Of a stretch of DNA of 64,000 nucleotides, positions 19,168 through 28,120 are shown piece after piece. The position numbers were made by a program, and so were the translations under genes. Positions within the stretch are counted from its first letter, which is position 1; each line of letters opens with the position of its first letter. The notes beneath the pieces were generated by a model. It saw nothing but the letters and a program-made list of their open reading frames with translations, made no database searches and was not told the DNA's origin. This DNA is from Nitzschia sp. pyKryTriq1 (Eukaryota; Bacillariophyta; Bacillariophyceae; Bacillariales; Bacillariaceae): NCBI GenBank assembly GCA_956465555.1, contig OY101116.1:3720001-3784000 (forward strand). Reading direction: 5' to 3'.

Positions 19168-19785
19168 GTTTGTTATATTTCTCTCGCGTTCTGCCACCTC
19201 TACGTCAATGTCCTCTTTGATCAGCAGCGGCTTCTTTCAATTGTTTGTTGTTTTATTTGATCGTTGTCCACGCATACCGTACCGGTATGTTGTTGTTGTT
19301 GCGCTTCTTGCTTTTTTTGCTGTGCTACTACCCACGAGTACTACGCAGTCTACTGTAAGTAGTTCGAAGTTCGGTAGTCGGAAGCGTGACGCCATCACTT
19401 CTCCAAACTGGTATGATACCGACCGGTACCGCCGGTACTCGTACAGTACAAGTACTGGTACGAAGGCGCTCGCTCGCGCGCATAATACTAAAATACAGTG
19501 TAGTTCAACAACCGGAAAGAGAACAGAGCTGAGATATAGCGAGCCCCTCAATGCCACCTTTTTGTAGCCGGCCCGGTCCTGTTCAAACCAACTCGTCCTG
19601 GCCTACTCCGACTAAACAGTGGTACTCCGACCGTCCGGCACACTCACCAATCAGGAATTAGGAATCAGAAAATTCAATAGAAAAATCGAATTTTTCCCTT
19701 GTCAGCAGAGGGAGCAGGTGGCGCTCACTCACTCCACAACAATAAAAAAAGGGCACACAATTTCCCATCACATCGCCGGAACAAC
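19168..19785. other. intergenic with GTAC/CCGG palindromes
   Basis: Divergent promoter region. Positions about 19275-19470 carry many TACCGGTA-, GTACTG- and GAGTAC-type short palindromes, as seen in other gaps of this window. No gene supported. Confidence 0.5.
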
Positions 19786-20172
19786 ATGTCCAGGTCGAAC
19801 TTCGAGCCCCTTCCAAAAAAATACATCAAAAGACAGCAGCCTGCCATCGTCAAGCATGATGGCAAGTTCTTTGGCTTCCTTCATCCAGGGCAGATGGTAG
19901 TATGTGCCTTGTGTGGATTCGTGAGTATGCCGACCGACCGGTCGAATTTAATTCGAGTTAACTTATTCCTGTGTATTTTTGTATTCAACATAAATTCTTA
20001 TTCACTTTTCTGTTCTGTTTTTCCGATCTTTTTTCTGATCTATTTTTCGAATTTAATTTCGAATCTCGTCTTGCATTTGCAGACATCAAGGAGTATGGAG
20101 TCCCTTTCGAAACACTTCGTGTACAAGTGCCCTGTAGCTGTCCCTATACCTCCCCCCTCGCCCGCTTCCTAG
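19786..20172 (+). CDS. small two-exon protein with C2HC zinc finger
   Basis: Exon 1 19786-19920, intron 19921-20082 (GTGAGT to a long pyrimidine tract and TTTGCAG), exon 2 20083-20172. The spliced product is 74 residues. The splice joins CALCGF to TSRSMESLSKHFVYKC, giving a Cys-x2-Cys-x12-His-x4-Cys array that neither exon has alone; this restoration is the main support for the model. The N-terminus is basic (KKYIKRQQ) and the end is Pro-rich. I do not recognise a family; small Cys-His fingers of this spacing are common in DNA-binding domains of host factors and of transposases. It could be a fragment of a longer gene. No transcript evidence is available to me. Confidence 0.4.
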   Translation: MSRSNFEPLPKKYIKRQQPAIVKHDGKFFGFLHPGQMVVCALCGFVSMPTDRSNLIRVNLFLCIFVFNINSYSLFCSVFPIFFLIYFSNLISNLVLHLQTSRSMESLSKHFVYKCPVAVPIPPPSPAS

Positions 20173-20488
20173 GTGCCTTGGTTCGTGTTTCTGTATTGGG
20201 GAGGGACGCTACTCCTTTATTGTTTCCTTTCTCTTTTGGCTTTCCTGCCAGGACTATTTGGTGCATAATGTTGAATTGTTCCTGAACCTTCTTCACGTCA
20301 TCTGTTGTCTTTATTTGTTGCATAACAACCTTGTACATCGGCATGAATTTGGCAATAGGGTCTCTTTTCCACTCTTCCAACTCTGCATCTCCCGAGGACT
20401 CCTTGTGCTCTGTATTCGTAGATGCTTCTCCATCTGAATCATTGTTGGTGCAGCTGAAGTCAAATCCGTCATCCCCTGATTCACTTTC
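20144..20488 (-). CDS. hypothetical terminal exon or gene remnant
   Basis: An open frame of about 114 residues preceded by a possible acceptor (GATAG at 20493-20489). It has an acidic Ser-rich start, a helical middle (EEWKRDPIAKFMPMYKVV and VKKVQEQFNIMHQIV) and a basic end (RTKAPRKRARGEV). Its 3' end overlaps the last bases of the plus-strand C2HC gene. No upstream exon is found: only 14 bases above lies a dispersed repeat copy. It may be the 3' end of a gene disrupted by that repeat. Family not recognised. Confidence 0.3.
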   Translation of the reverse strand, partial: ESESGDDGFDFSCTNNDSDGEASTNTEHKESSGDAELEEWKRDPIAKFMPMYKVVMQQIKTTDDVKKVQEQFNIMHQIVLAGKPKEKGNNKGVASLPNTETRTKAPRKRARGEV

Positions 20489-20501
20489 CTATCGTATCTA
20501 C

Positions 20502-20670
20502 TGCCCTATGCACGAGGTACTAGTCGACAAGAATGATTGAAAGTGAAAATTATGAGCTAGAAATGAATTGTTATTTTGGAACTACTTGTTTCGAAATCAA
20601 TTGTTGAGAAAAGATATTGCTCTGACTTGGCGAAATATTAGTCTTGCATGACTTTCACATGGTTGACCAG
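20502..20670 (+). repeat. dispersed repeat family A, copy 1
   Basis: About 169 bp, from TGCCCTATGCACGAGGTA to CATGGTTGACCAG. Near-identical to copies at 24157 and 53266. No clear terminal inverted repeats, no tRNA-like boxes and no coding potential seen. Family unclassified. Confidence 0.85.
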
Positions 20671-21230
20671 CATCAGAGGCGCAGAATCGGCAGGATTGGC
20701 AGGATGTCCCCGATATTATTTATATAGTAGGCAGAATTCTCTTAAGACAAAACTTCAGAATTAATTATCATCGGATCTACAGAGTACGAGGGGAAAACCT
20801 CACACGCTCTGAGTGATCGCTGGATACAGGTAACATGATGATCATCGTGTTAAACTATTTCAATTCAATGCTACTGTACCTTTCGAAGCCTACTAGTAGA
20901 GACGATGCTACATTAGAAAGAGTCAAGAAAGGTGTCAAATACTTGTACTACCGTATTGGGGGGGGGCACTAAATAGCTTCGAGTGTACTTTCCAATACAC
21001 TCTATGTACCTTGTTTTCTGCTGAGGCAGGCTCAGCCCGAACAAGTAGACTAATACGAATATTCTCCCAGAATAAAAAAAGATAGCGCAAAACGGTGCTT
21101 GTATTATTTGTGGTCTCAAGTCTATTGTTACACCGTTGGAACCTTTCCGTTTTCCTTTCGGATTACCTGAGACAGACTACAACTACGAGTACAGTACTCC
21201 ACGTACGGACGAGAGAGCACAGACGAGCAG
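20671..21230. other. intergenic, no gene seen
   Basis: AT-rich promoter side of the next gene. A run of nine G lies near 20958. No supported open frame. Confidence 0.45.
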
Positions 21231-22304
21231 ATGGGTTACCGGAACTGGTATAACATTGTTGGATTGTTTACCTTGTTAACGTTGTCGTCCCTTGACGCCT
21301 TATCCGGACTCTCCCTGCACCACACAAGACGTACGAGTACGAGTAAAACAAATGTCAGCTCCAGACGAGAATGGTTGCAAGAGATGCCTGTATTTTTAGC
21401 AGGTCATATCGCTGCTAGCACAGCATGTGCTACTTTACTACTCATCCTTGACCCTCATGTCGCTCTTGCCGGCCCATTGGATGTTGCCACCGCAGCTACT
21501 GCCGCAGGTGAAACGTCTCTGCAGTCATCAGAAACAATAATAGGAGCATCAGGGAATAGTGTCAAGCCTTATGCGCCTACATCGGCTCTCTTACCGGCTA
21601 CAAGGTGCAAACTATGGTTGGATAATGCTCAAGAAATCACGACGAACCTTGCAACAGCTGATACCAAGCAAACCCAATTCGAACATCTACAGAAATTGGA
21701 TGACGTTTTGCAGAATCGCCCTCTGCTCTTTCGCGGCGAAAAGCCCTTGACACGCACCCCGTCGTCGGCAATGGCACAAATTACTGTCAGCGTATCGGGC
21801 GCGAACAAATTGGATTCGCGGAACAATCGACGAGACTTGAATACGAATTTCGGTACCCAGCTGGCGGCCATATTGAATCAAGCGGATGTTGAACGACAAT
21901 GGGGCATGTTACAGTACAGTGAATCGCAGCGGGAACGTTCCAACGAGCTTCGGGCTGCTTTGAACTATTACACGCAACAGTTGGAATTCGACGGAGACCG
22001 CTACTTATTAACAGCCTCGAAGGAAGACAGAAAACGAATGATTCGGAACGACCAGTTGCCCACGTTGACAGCTGTTATTACCTCTGATTTGGACTTGCGT
22101 GATTTATATCGAAATCAGTTCCTGACGGCCATCGAAGACGCCAAGGCGGAAGCGGCGTATCAAGTCAAGCAGTCTCCAGAAAGCGTAGAGATCGACGATG
22201 TTGTTGATTTGATGAAGCAAGCGTCCACCGCGTTTGGGAATTGGTTTGATCTGATCGATTCTACAGATGTCCGGGAAGCTATTGCAGCGGTACGATCAGA
22301 ATAA
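21231..22304 (+). CDS. probable thylakoid-lumen protein, unknown function
   Basis: 357 residues, single exon. The N-terminus has three targeting parts: a signal peptide (about 1-25), a Ser/Thr/Arg-rich transit segment, and a second export signal containing the twin-arginine motif SRREWLQ, a hydrophobic core ACATLLLILD and a cleavage-like HVALAGP. This order is what is expected of a protein sent through the plastid and then across the thylakoid membrane by the Tat route. The mature part is about 260 residues, mostly helical and charged, with no membrane span. I do not recognise the fold; four-helix lumenal photosystem II proteins such as PsbQ are one possible comparison, but I cannot support it further. 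Confidence 0.65.
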   Translation: MGYRNWYNIVGLFTLLTLSSLDALSGLSLHHTRRTSTSKTNVSSRREWLQEMPVFLAGHIAASTACATLLLILDPHVALAGPLDVATAATAAGETSLQSSETIIGASGNSVKPYAPTSALLPATRCKLWLDNAQEITTNLATADTKQTQFEHLQKLDDVLQNRPLLFRGEKPLTRTPSSAMAQITVSVSGANKLDSRNNRRDLNTNFGTQLAAILNQADVERQWGMLQYSESQRERSNELRAALNYYTQQLEFDGDRYLLTASKEDRKRMIRNDQLPTLTAVITSDLDLRDLYRNQFLTAIEDAKAEAAYQVKQSPESVEIDDVVDLMKQASTAFGNWFDLIDSTDVREAIAAVRSE

Positions 22305-22365
22305 AATGTATATTTTGACCATTATTAGTCGACACATGCAATTTCTAAATGTCGATTGCGTATCA

Positions 22366-23788
22366 TCACTGGGCAAACTCTACCGCCGATTTGATAGCCT
22401 CATAATTCTTGAGTGCATCTGGGATATAGTACTTCTCGAAAACCAGAGGAAAGGGAGTATCATATCCACACACACGTTGAATAGGAGCTTCCAGGTGCAA
22501 AAAACAATCGTGTTGCAAACTCGCCACAATTTCGGCCCCAAATCCACAGGTAATGGGTGCCTCATGACTGACAATGAGCTTGCCTGTCTTTTGGACACTT
22601 TGAATCAGGCACTCTTTATCCCAAGGAATAATCGTTTGTAAATCAATGAGTTCACATTTGATTCCATCCTTTTCCAGGGCCAGGTCGCAGGCAGCCTCTA
22701 GAACTCGCAAATGGCCACCCCATCCGACCACGGTCACATCCGAACCCGTTCGAAGAATTTCGGCCTGTCCCAGAGGAATCTCGTAGTCGCCCACGGGAAC
22801 CTCTTCCACAGATGCTCGGTATAATGCCTTGGGTTCTAGAAAGACCACGGGATCCTTGGATCGAATCGAGCTCAACAGCAATCCCTATAATAAAAAGATG
22901 ATGATTCGTCATTGTCGTAATGAACAAATAGTATAGTAGTAGAATGAATGGAGCAAGGAGGAGGAGTGAGTACAGGACGGTCTTTCATTCGGTACTAGTA
23001 ATTACTTGGAAGTGCTAGCAGCAGCAATAATAACATAACAAAACCCAGCACGTACCTTGGCAGCCTTGGGACCTCGCGGCATGACTACAACGATACCGGG
23101 GGTATGGGCCAGATAGGCTTCGGGACTTTGGGAGTGATAGTGTCCGCCATGTCCCACGGCCCCACAGGGAGATCGAAGCGTCACACCTCCACAATTCCAT
23201 TGATTCCCACTGCGATACCGAAATTTTGCCATCTCATTGACAATTTGATCAAAGGCCGGGAAAATATAATCGGCAAATTGAATCTAGAGTAATATAGACA
23301 TAGAGAGAAAATAATGGTAAGACTAAACGAAGCGACGACTGGTTCTTCTTCTTGTCTCTTGCTTGTTTGCTTCTTCTTACCTCTCCAATAGCTGTTCCAC
23401 CCATACTAGCATATCCGATAGCAAACCCGGCAATTCCATTCTCCGACAGGGGAGTGTTAAAGACACGATCTTCTCCGAATTGTTCTCGCAGGGTTTGAGA
23501 GCAACGAAAGACACCTCCAAATGCGACGTCTTCTCCAAAGACTACGGCACTTTCGTCTGTCTGGAGGGCAATCGCCATGGCATTGTTGATAGCCGTAAAT
23601 AAATTCATTCGTTCTTCTCGATTCATCGAAGAGTCAGGATCATGATTATTATGATCGTTCTCATGTTCATCCTGGGTGGCGGTAGCCACGGAGGAAAAGA
23701 CCCGCTGTCGTCGCAGTGCTGCTGATCGTCGGCGCAACAAATGCTGTGCAATCCTCCTTGCCGAAGAAGAAGAGCAAGATGGAAACAT
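22366..23788 (-). CDS. BCKDHB: branched-chain 2-oxoacid dehydrogenase E1 beta subunit
   Basis: Three exons: 23381-23788, 23056-23283 and 22366-22884, all joined in phase at GTAAG, GTACGT and two TAG acceptors; 384 residues. An Arg/Ser-rich start ([21 protein letters not shown] region) is a mitochondrial presequence. The body follows the animal E1 beta almost end to end: [88 protein letters not shown] and CGYDTPFP. With the alpha subunit it forms the thiamine-diphosphate E1 that decarboxylates keto acids from Leu, Ile and Val in the mitochondrial matrix. FRCS and SQSPEA segments favour the branched-chain enzyme over pyruvate dehydrogenase. The gene looks intact. Confidence 0.93.
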
Positions 23789-24156
23789 TGTTGCTTACTC
23801 TAGTAGTAGTAGTTGTAGTAGTAGTAGGATGCGAAATGAAAATAATGTCGGATGGAGACAGCACTGCATCTATCTGTCGATCAGTGAACAATGACACCAC
23901 CTCTTCCTTATTCTTTTGCTGGATGATTATGATGAGAACAGAGGGCGGTGTTCGAGCGTCTCCGAGAATGTTCTGTGAAAAATTGAAGCTGATGGCGTGT
24001 CTTGAACGCACCGGCGGCGGCCGGCGGCAGATGATGTGTGAACGCGCGTGATGTCACGCCATGATACAAGAATTCTGAGGCTCCGGGTCTCTTTCAATCG
24101 AGCCAATGAAATCAAAGCAAGAGCGGCGCATCCCCCGCGTGATGATGATTGCGTGT
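23789..24156. other. upstream region of the E1 beta gene
   Basis: Contains a short run of TAGTAG triplets near 23800-23830. Otherwise no gene or repeat seen before the dispersed repeat at 24157. Confidence 0.4.
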
Positions 24157-24327
24157 TGCCCTATGCACGAGGTAGTCCACAAGAATGATTGAAAGTGAAA
24201 AAATTATGAGCTAGTAGAAATGAATTGTTATTTTGGAACTACTTGTTTCAAAATCAATTGTTGAGAAAAGATATCGAGCTGACTTGGCGAAATATTAGTC
24301 TTGCATGACTTTCACATGGTTGACCAG
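24157..24327 (+). repeat. dispersed repeat family A, copy 2
   Basis: About 171 bp, same orientation and same ends as copy 1 (20502), differing by small indels and a few substitutions. Lies between genes. Confidence 0.85.
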
Positions 24328-24879
24328 ATGAATTTATTTCATGTGGTGTGAATCTCATTTTATGTGGTGAGCTATTTTCGGTGCCTGTTTGGCAGTTGTA
24401 TAGACTTGTAGTTGCTGTTGAGTCTTTGCAACGGACGGGGGCCAGTGGTACGTCGCACGTCTCAGCACATGCACCCGGTAGTACCATGGTGTTTCGTCAA
24501 AAGCTGTCTGGTGACAAACTCGTGATCTCTACAAGTAGAGCATCTTGCAGTAGTGCTTGTAGACAAGGATAGATATGATGTTATTACCAATACATGGTGG
24601 TTGAGACAATACTCATAATGAATGAATTGCAATAGAGTACCTGCTGGTACTGGTAGTTCGCGAAGTGCTGGACGTCCACAGAAACGTCACGCGGGACTGA
24701 ATAAGTGACGTCATTGCCTCTTCTTTTCGCTTCGTTTTTGCCGTGCTTTTTGCTTTGTTTTTTGTGCAGTCTCGCGTCTCGCAGCAGCGACGATTGACAA
24801 AACGATGGCAGGATGTGTATTCAAAGTTCAAAACATAGAACCAGCAGACAGTATTAGAGAGGTGCGCTACTATTGAAGG
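24328..24879. other. intergenic, no gene seen
   Basis: Upstream region of the aldo-keto reductase. No supported open frame or repeat. Confidence 0.45.
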
Positions 24880-26289
24880 ATGAAGACATCACTCCTCTTT
24901 GTCCTTGTGTTGCCCGAATTCAGCCATGGCTTCTACATGGCGACTCCCGACCTGGCAAGCAGCAGCAGGCGTACGATCCTTCAGGCGGGCGGCTCAATCT
25001 TTGGCATTCCTTTCTTTGGATCTGGCGACGCAAATGCGGCTACCCCCAAGGGGCTGAGTGGTCAGACCAACGAAATTGTAAAGGTCGTCAATGGAATGAA
25101 GCATCGTCGACTTGGTGGCTCTGATATTTTTGTCAGCGAGCTAGGTCTAGGCTCCCAACGATGGGCGTCGAGCGACTTCAATGCCCCATCAAAGGAGCTT
25201 TGCTACGAGTTTATGGATGAAGCTATTCTGAAGCGCGGGGTCAACTTGATTGATACTGCTGAACAGTATCCGATTCCCAGCAATGGTGGTACGGCTCTTG
25301 AAGGTGACACGGAGCAACTGATCGGAAGTTGGATGAAGGATCGAAGGGTCCCTCGGAGCGATGTAGTGATTGCAACAAAAATTACGGGAGGGAGAAACGT
25401 CAATCCTCGCAACATTCTCAAATGCTGCGAAACAAGCTTGAAACGACTGAATACCGACTTTATTGACGTATATCTACTTCATTGGCCTCAGCGTTACTCT
25501 CCCCAAAGCAACTGGGGTCAGTCCCTCAAGTACAATATCGCGGAGGAAGCCAGCCCGTACTGGAGAGCGGACGGTGGGCCGACGTCCTTTGAAGAAGTCT
25601 GCGTGGGAATGCAGGAGCTTTTAGACAAGGGAATGATACGCGGTTGGGGTCTTTGCAACGATAACGCCTACGGGTTGACGGCTTGCACGACGACGGCGAA
25701 ATATCTCGGAACTACGCCACCCTGTACCATGCAAGGAGATTTCAGTATCTTGGACAGAAAAAGTGAAGAGAATGGCGTTGCCGAGGCTGCCTCTCCCTTC
25801 AATGAAAATGTTGGTTTCATGTCGTACAATGCCCTGGCCGGTGGAATGTTGACTGGAAAGTATATGGATGTGCCGGCTGCGCTGGACGACCCAGTTAAAG
25901 ATCGCGCTATGGCATCCCTTGAAAAGCCGAGAGGAAGGATGGACACACGAGGCTGGGGCGGGACGCTGTACCGCTATAGGACAGCAGCGGCTCAAGAAGC
26001 GATTAAAGACTACTCCAAGCTAGCGAAGGCGAGTGGAATGTCGCTGACGGAATTAAGTCTTCGATGGAACCGACAACGTGATCTGGTTACCACGACATTA
26101 CTCGGACATACAAATATTGACCAACTGAGGGAAACCTTGGACATTTTCACGAAGAAGGATCCTTTACCAGATGAACTAATGTGGGAGATCGATCGAATTC
26201 ACATGCGCAATCGTTTGCCTTTGTTCAGCAGCAATCGCGTCGGTAAAGACTGGTTCGGCGAAGGCGAGATTGGAGAACCAATCCCCTAG
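24880..26289 (+). CDS. aldo-keto reductase, predicted plastid/thylakoid lumen
   Basis: 469 residues, single exon, longer than the usual 320-350 of the family because of targeting sequence and a long insert. Signal peptide ends SHG|FYMA, an ASAFAP-like site. It is followed by a twin-arginine-like SSRRTILQ, a hydrophobic GGSIFGIPFFGSG and a possible lumen cleavage ANA|ATP. The TIM-barrel has the catalytic set of AKRs: D and Y in LIDTAEQY, K in VIATKI and H in LLHWPQ. The final segment LLGHTNIDQLRETLDIF is the family's NADPH-binding C-terminal element. It most resembles the bacterial Tas/YghZ type. Substrate unknown; it may reduce reactive carbonyls in the plastid. Confidence 0.85.
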   Translation: MKTSLLFVLVLPEFSHGFYMATPDLASSSRRTILQAGGSIFGIPFFGSGDANAATPKGLSGQTNEIVKVVNGMKHRRLGGSDIFVSELGLGSQRWASSDFNAPSKELCYEFMDEAILKRGVNLIDTAEQYPIPSNGGTALEGDTEQLIGSWMKDRRVPRSDVVIATKITGGRNVNPRNILKCCETSLKRLNTDFIDVYLLHWPQRYSPQSNWGQSLKYNIAEEASPYWRADGGPTSFEEVCVGMQELLDKGMIRGWGLCNDNAYGLTACTTTAKYLGTTPPCTMQGDFSILDRKSEENGVAEAASPFNENVGFMSYNALAGGMLTGKYMDVPAALDDPVKDRAMASLEKPRGRMDTRGWGGTLYRYRTAAAQEAIKDYSKLAKASGMSLTELSLRWNRQRDLVTTTLLGHTNIDQLRETLDIFTKKDPLPDELMWEIDRIHMRNRLPLFSSNRVGKDWFGEGEIGEPIP

Positions 26290-26543
26290 CTTCGAGCTAC
26301 AAGTCGTCTATTTTTTTCTATTTTAAAAACACAGTATAAGTGGAGACATGCATCAGATGGCTCATAATACATTCGACCTCTACCTGTATAGCCTAGAGAG
26401 GGAAAGGCTCAATCCGGCACAGCCTGAATATGAGCGATGCCCATTTCGTCTACGAATATGTTGGAAAAATTCATGTTGAAATTGATAGCCTTTTCTATGC
26501 TTAGGATCCAGCATTCGCTGCAGAATGAAAGAACGAATCATTT

Positions 26544-27140
26544 CTAATCATCTTCCTCGTTCGTTGGAGAAGTATTCCGCGACGAAACAAGATTTTTTCT
26601 TCTTTCCTCCAGAACTTCATCCGCCGCATCTGCCATTGCTGTTCCGATCAGTGTCAGTGCCCATTCCCATGCATCTGATACGTCGAAAATCCAATTGACG
26701 GCGTTGTTGTTCGGCATCTGCGATAGAATATAGGTATTTAGAGTCCAAAGGAAGCATTCTGTCACGGCCTCATAATGTGCCCGAACAACCCCGAAGCCAG
26801 CATGTGCCACGCCGAGCTTTTGCAGGACTGGAACAAGGTTATCCATGTCGTCCAGGCAATCCACAGCTAAAGACACAGCCTGATACAGCTTGTTATACTG
26901 AGCTTGCATATCGTCCCGGAACATTGGCCGCACCATCGGATATTCCTCAAACAGCTTGCCATAGAAAACCTCCGTCGCCTTGACATCCAACCCGAACTTC
27001 ACGGCACGCCAGGTGGTTCGGATAGTGTGCTTCCTTCGTTCGGTGAGCTCCTTTCGAGACTCTTCTTCCTCTGCTGATCTTTCAAGGGGAACATTGATAT
27101 TGTCATGCCTCGTCTCCATGATTGTGTATGATTGATCCAT
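26544..27140 (-). CDS. single-domain globin
   Basis: 198 residues, single exon. A hydrophilic N-terminal arm of about 35 residues is followed by a globin fold: helix A RTTWRAVKFG, helix B/C FYGKLFEEYPMVRPMF, helix E region around MQAQYNKLYQAVSLAVDCL, and helix F GVAHAGFGVVRAHYEAV, which carries the likely proximal His. The pattern FEEYP-x-x-RP-x-F is typical of flavohemoglobin-like and neuroglobin-like single-domain globins. No reductase domain follows. Role could be oxygen or nitric oxide handling, which might interest readers given the two cyclases in the window, but no link is shown. The C-terminal tail is acidic. Confidence 0.8.
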   Translation of the reverse strand: MDQSYTIMETRHDNINVPLERSAEEEESRKELTERRKHTIRTTWRAVKFGLDVKATEVFYGKLFEEYPMVRPMFRDDMQAQYNKLYQAVSLAVDCLDDMDNLVPVLQKLGVAHAGFGVVRAHYEAVTECFLWTLNTYILSQMPNNNAVNWIFDVSDAWEWALTLIGTAMADAADEVLEERRKNLVSSRNTSPTNEEDD

Positions 27141-28120
27141 GATTGCTTGACTTGCAAAGATTGCTAATGAGAAAGAAAGGCAGGAGGTGCGATCGAGTTG
27201 AAAGAGTTTAGCTGTAAATGGTACCGGTATACCGGTGCCGGTAGACTACTTCCGGTATAGTTCTACCAGCACTGCTACTACTGCATCCGGTACCGGTACT
27301 GACTGACTGTACCGTACCGATACCCCGTTCTGGTAGAGGTACAAGTACCGCGTACATACGACTGGGAATAGCGGATGAGGCGCCAGTAGACATCGTGCAT
27401 TCGTGGGCCGTGGCCCTGCTGTGGTGGTACCGGTATCGTAGGTAATGACGTGCAGATAAAAAAAATCGACTGAAGAACAAAGTTCGGCAGAACCTCCTGG
27501 AACGCCGCAGTTTCGCGGTTTTGGTCATTCTCTAAGAGGAGTATGTCCTTTTCAACCATGTTTATTAAGTATTTTTTCGACATTCTGGGTATTCGTGCGT
27601 CAGTTCACAATCCTAACGCATCATTCATTCCTTAAGCCCCAGATAGTCATATGCGCTGGTATTAAATAGGCGTTTGAGCAATCATTTATGGATTGAAATA
27701 CGGGAGAACGTATGTCGAATGCCAACGGTCCGGGACGGAGAGCGGGGTATCAGCGATGATAGTATAACAAGACTCGATTCATTCAGGACTCAGAGAAGAA
27801 CGACTTCACGAAGAACACAAAGAATAACAAAATGGGGGGCGCGAGCCCCCTCTCGCGGGGTGCCCTGAGATGATGACTACCGGTACTGTACGAGGGCGAC
27901 CCACAGAGCGCCTGCTCCCTAACCTGTACCGGTACAGTATGTTCTGTCCCTGGTACCCGTACTTTGTTGTCCCCTCTACGGTGGTTTGAGAGTTCGAGAT
28001 AGCACAGCCAGTGTAGTATGATCGATTGTTGTTGCAATACATGCCATTTCAGAGTTAGGAAAGCCAATGAAGTGGTCTGACTTCCAGCCTAACCAGTAGG
28101 TATAGAGTGATCATGATGGG
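27141..28120. other. intergenic rich in GTACC/GGTAC palindromes
   Basis: About 27215-27330, 27425-27440 and 27875-27960 are dense in TACCGGTA, GGTACC and CAGTAC-type palindromes. Short open frames through these are artefacts of the repeat composition. No gene supported. Confidence 0.5.

Noticed and set aside
27208-28067. Several open frames between the globin and exopolyphosphatase genes
   Set aside because: They run through GTACC-rich sequence and encode Arg/Tyr/Gly-rich strings typical of repeats in reverse frames.
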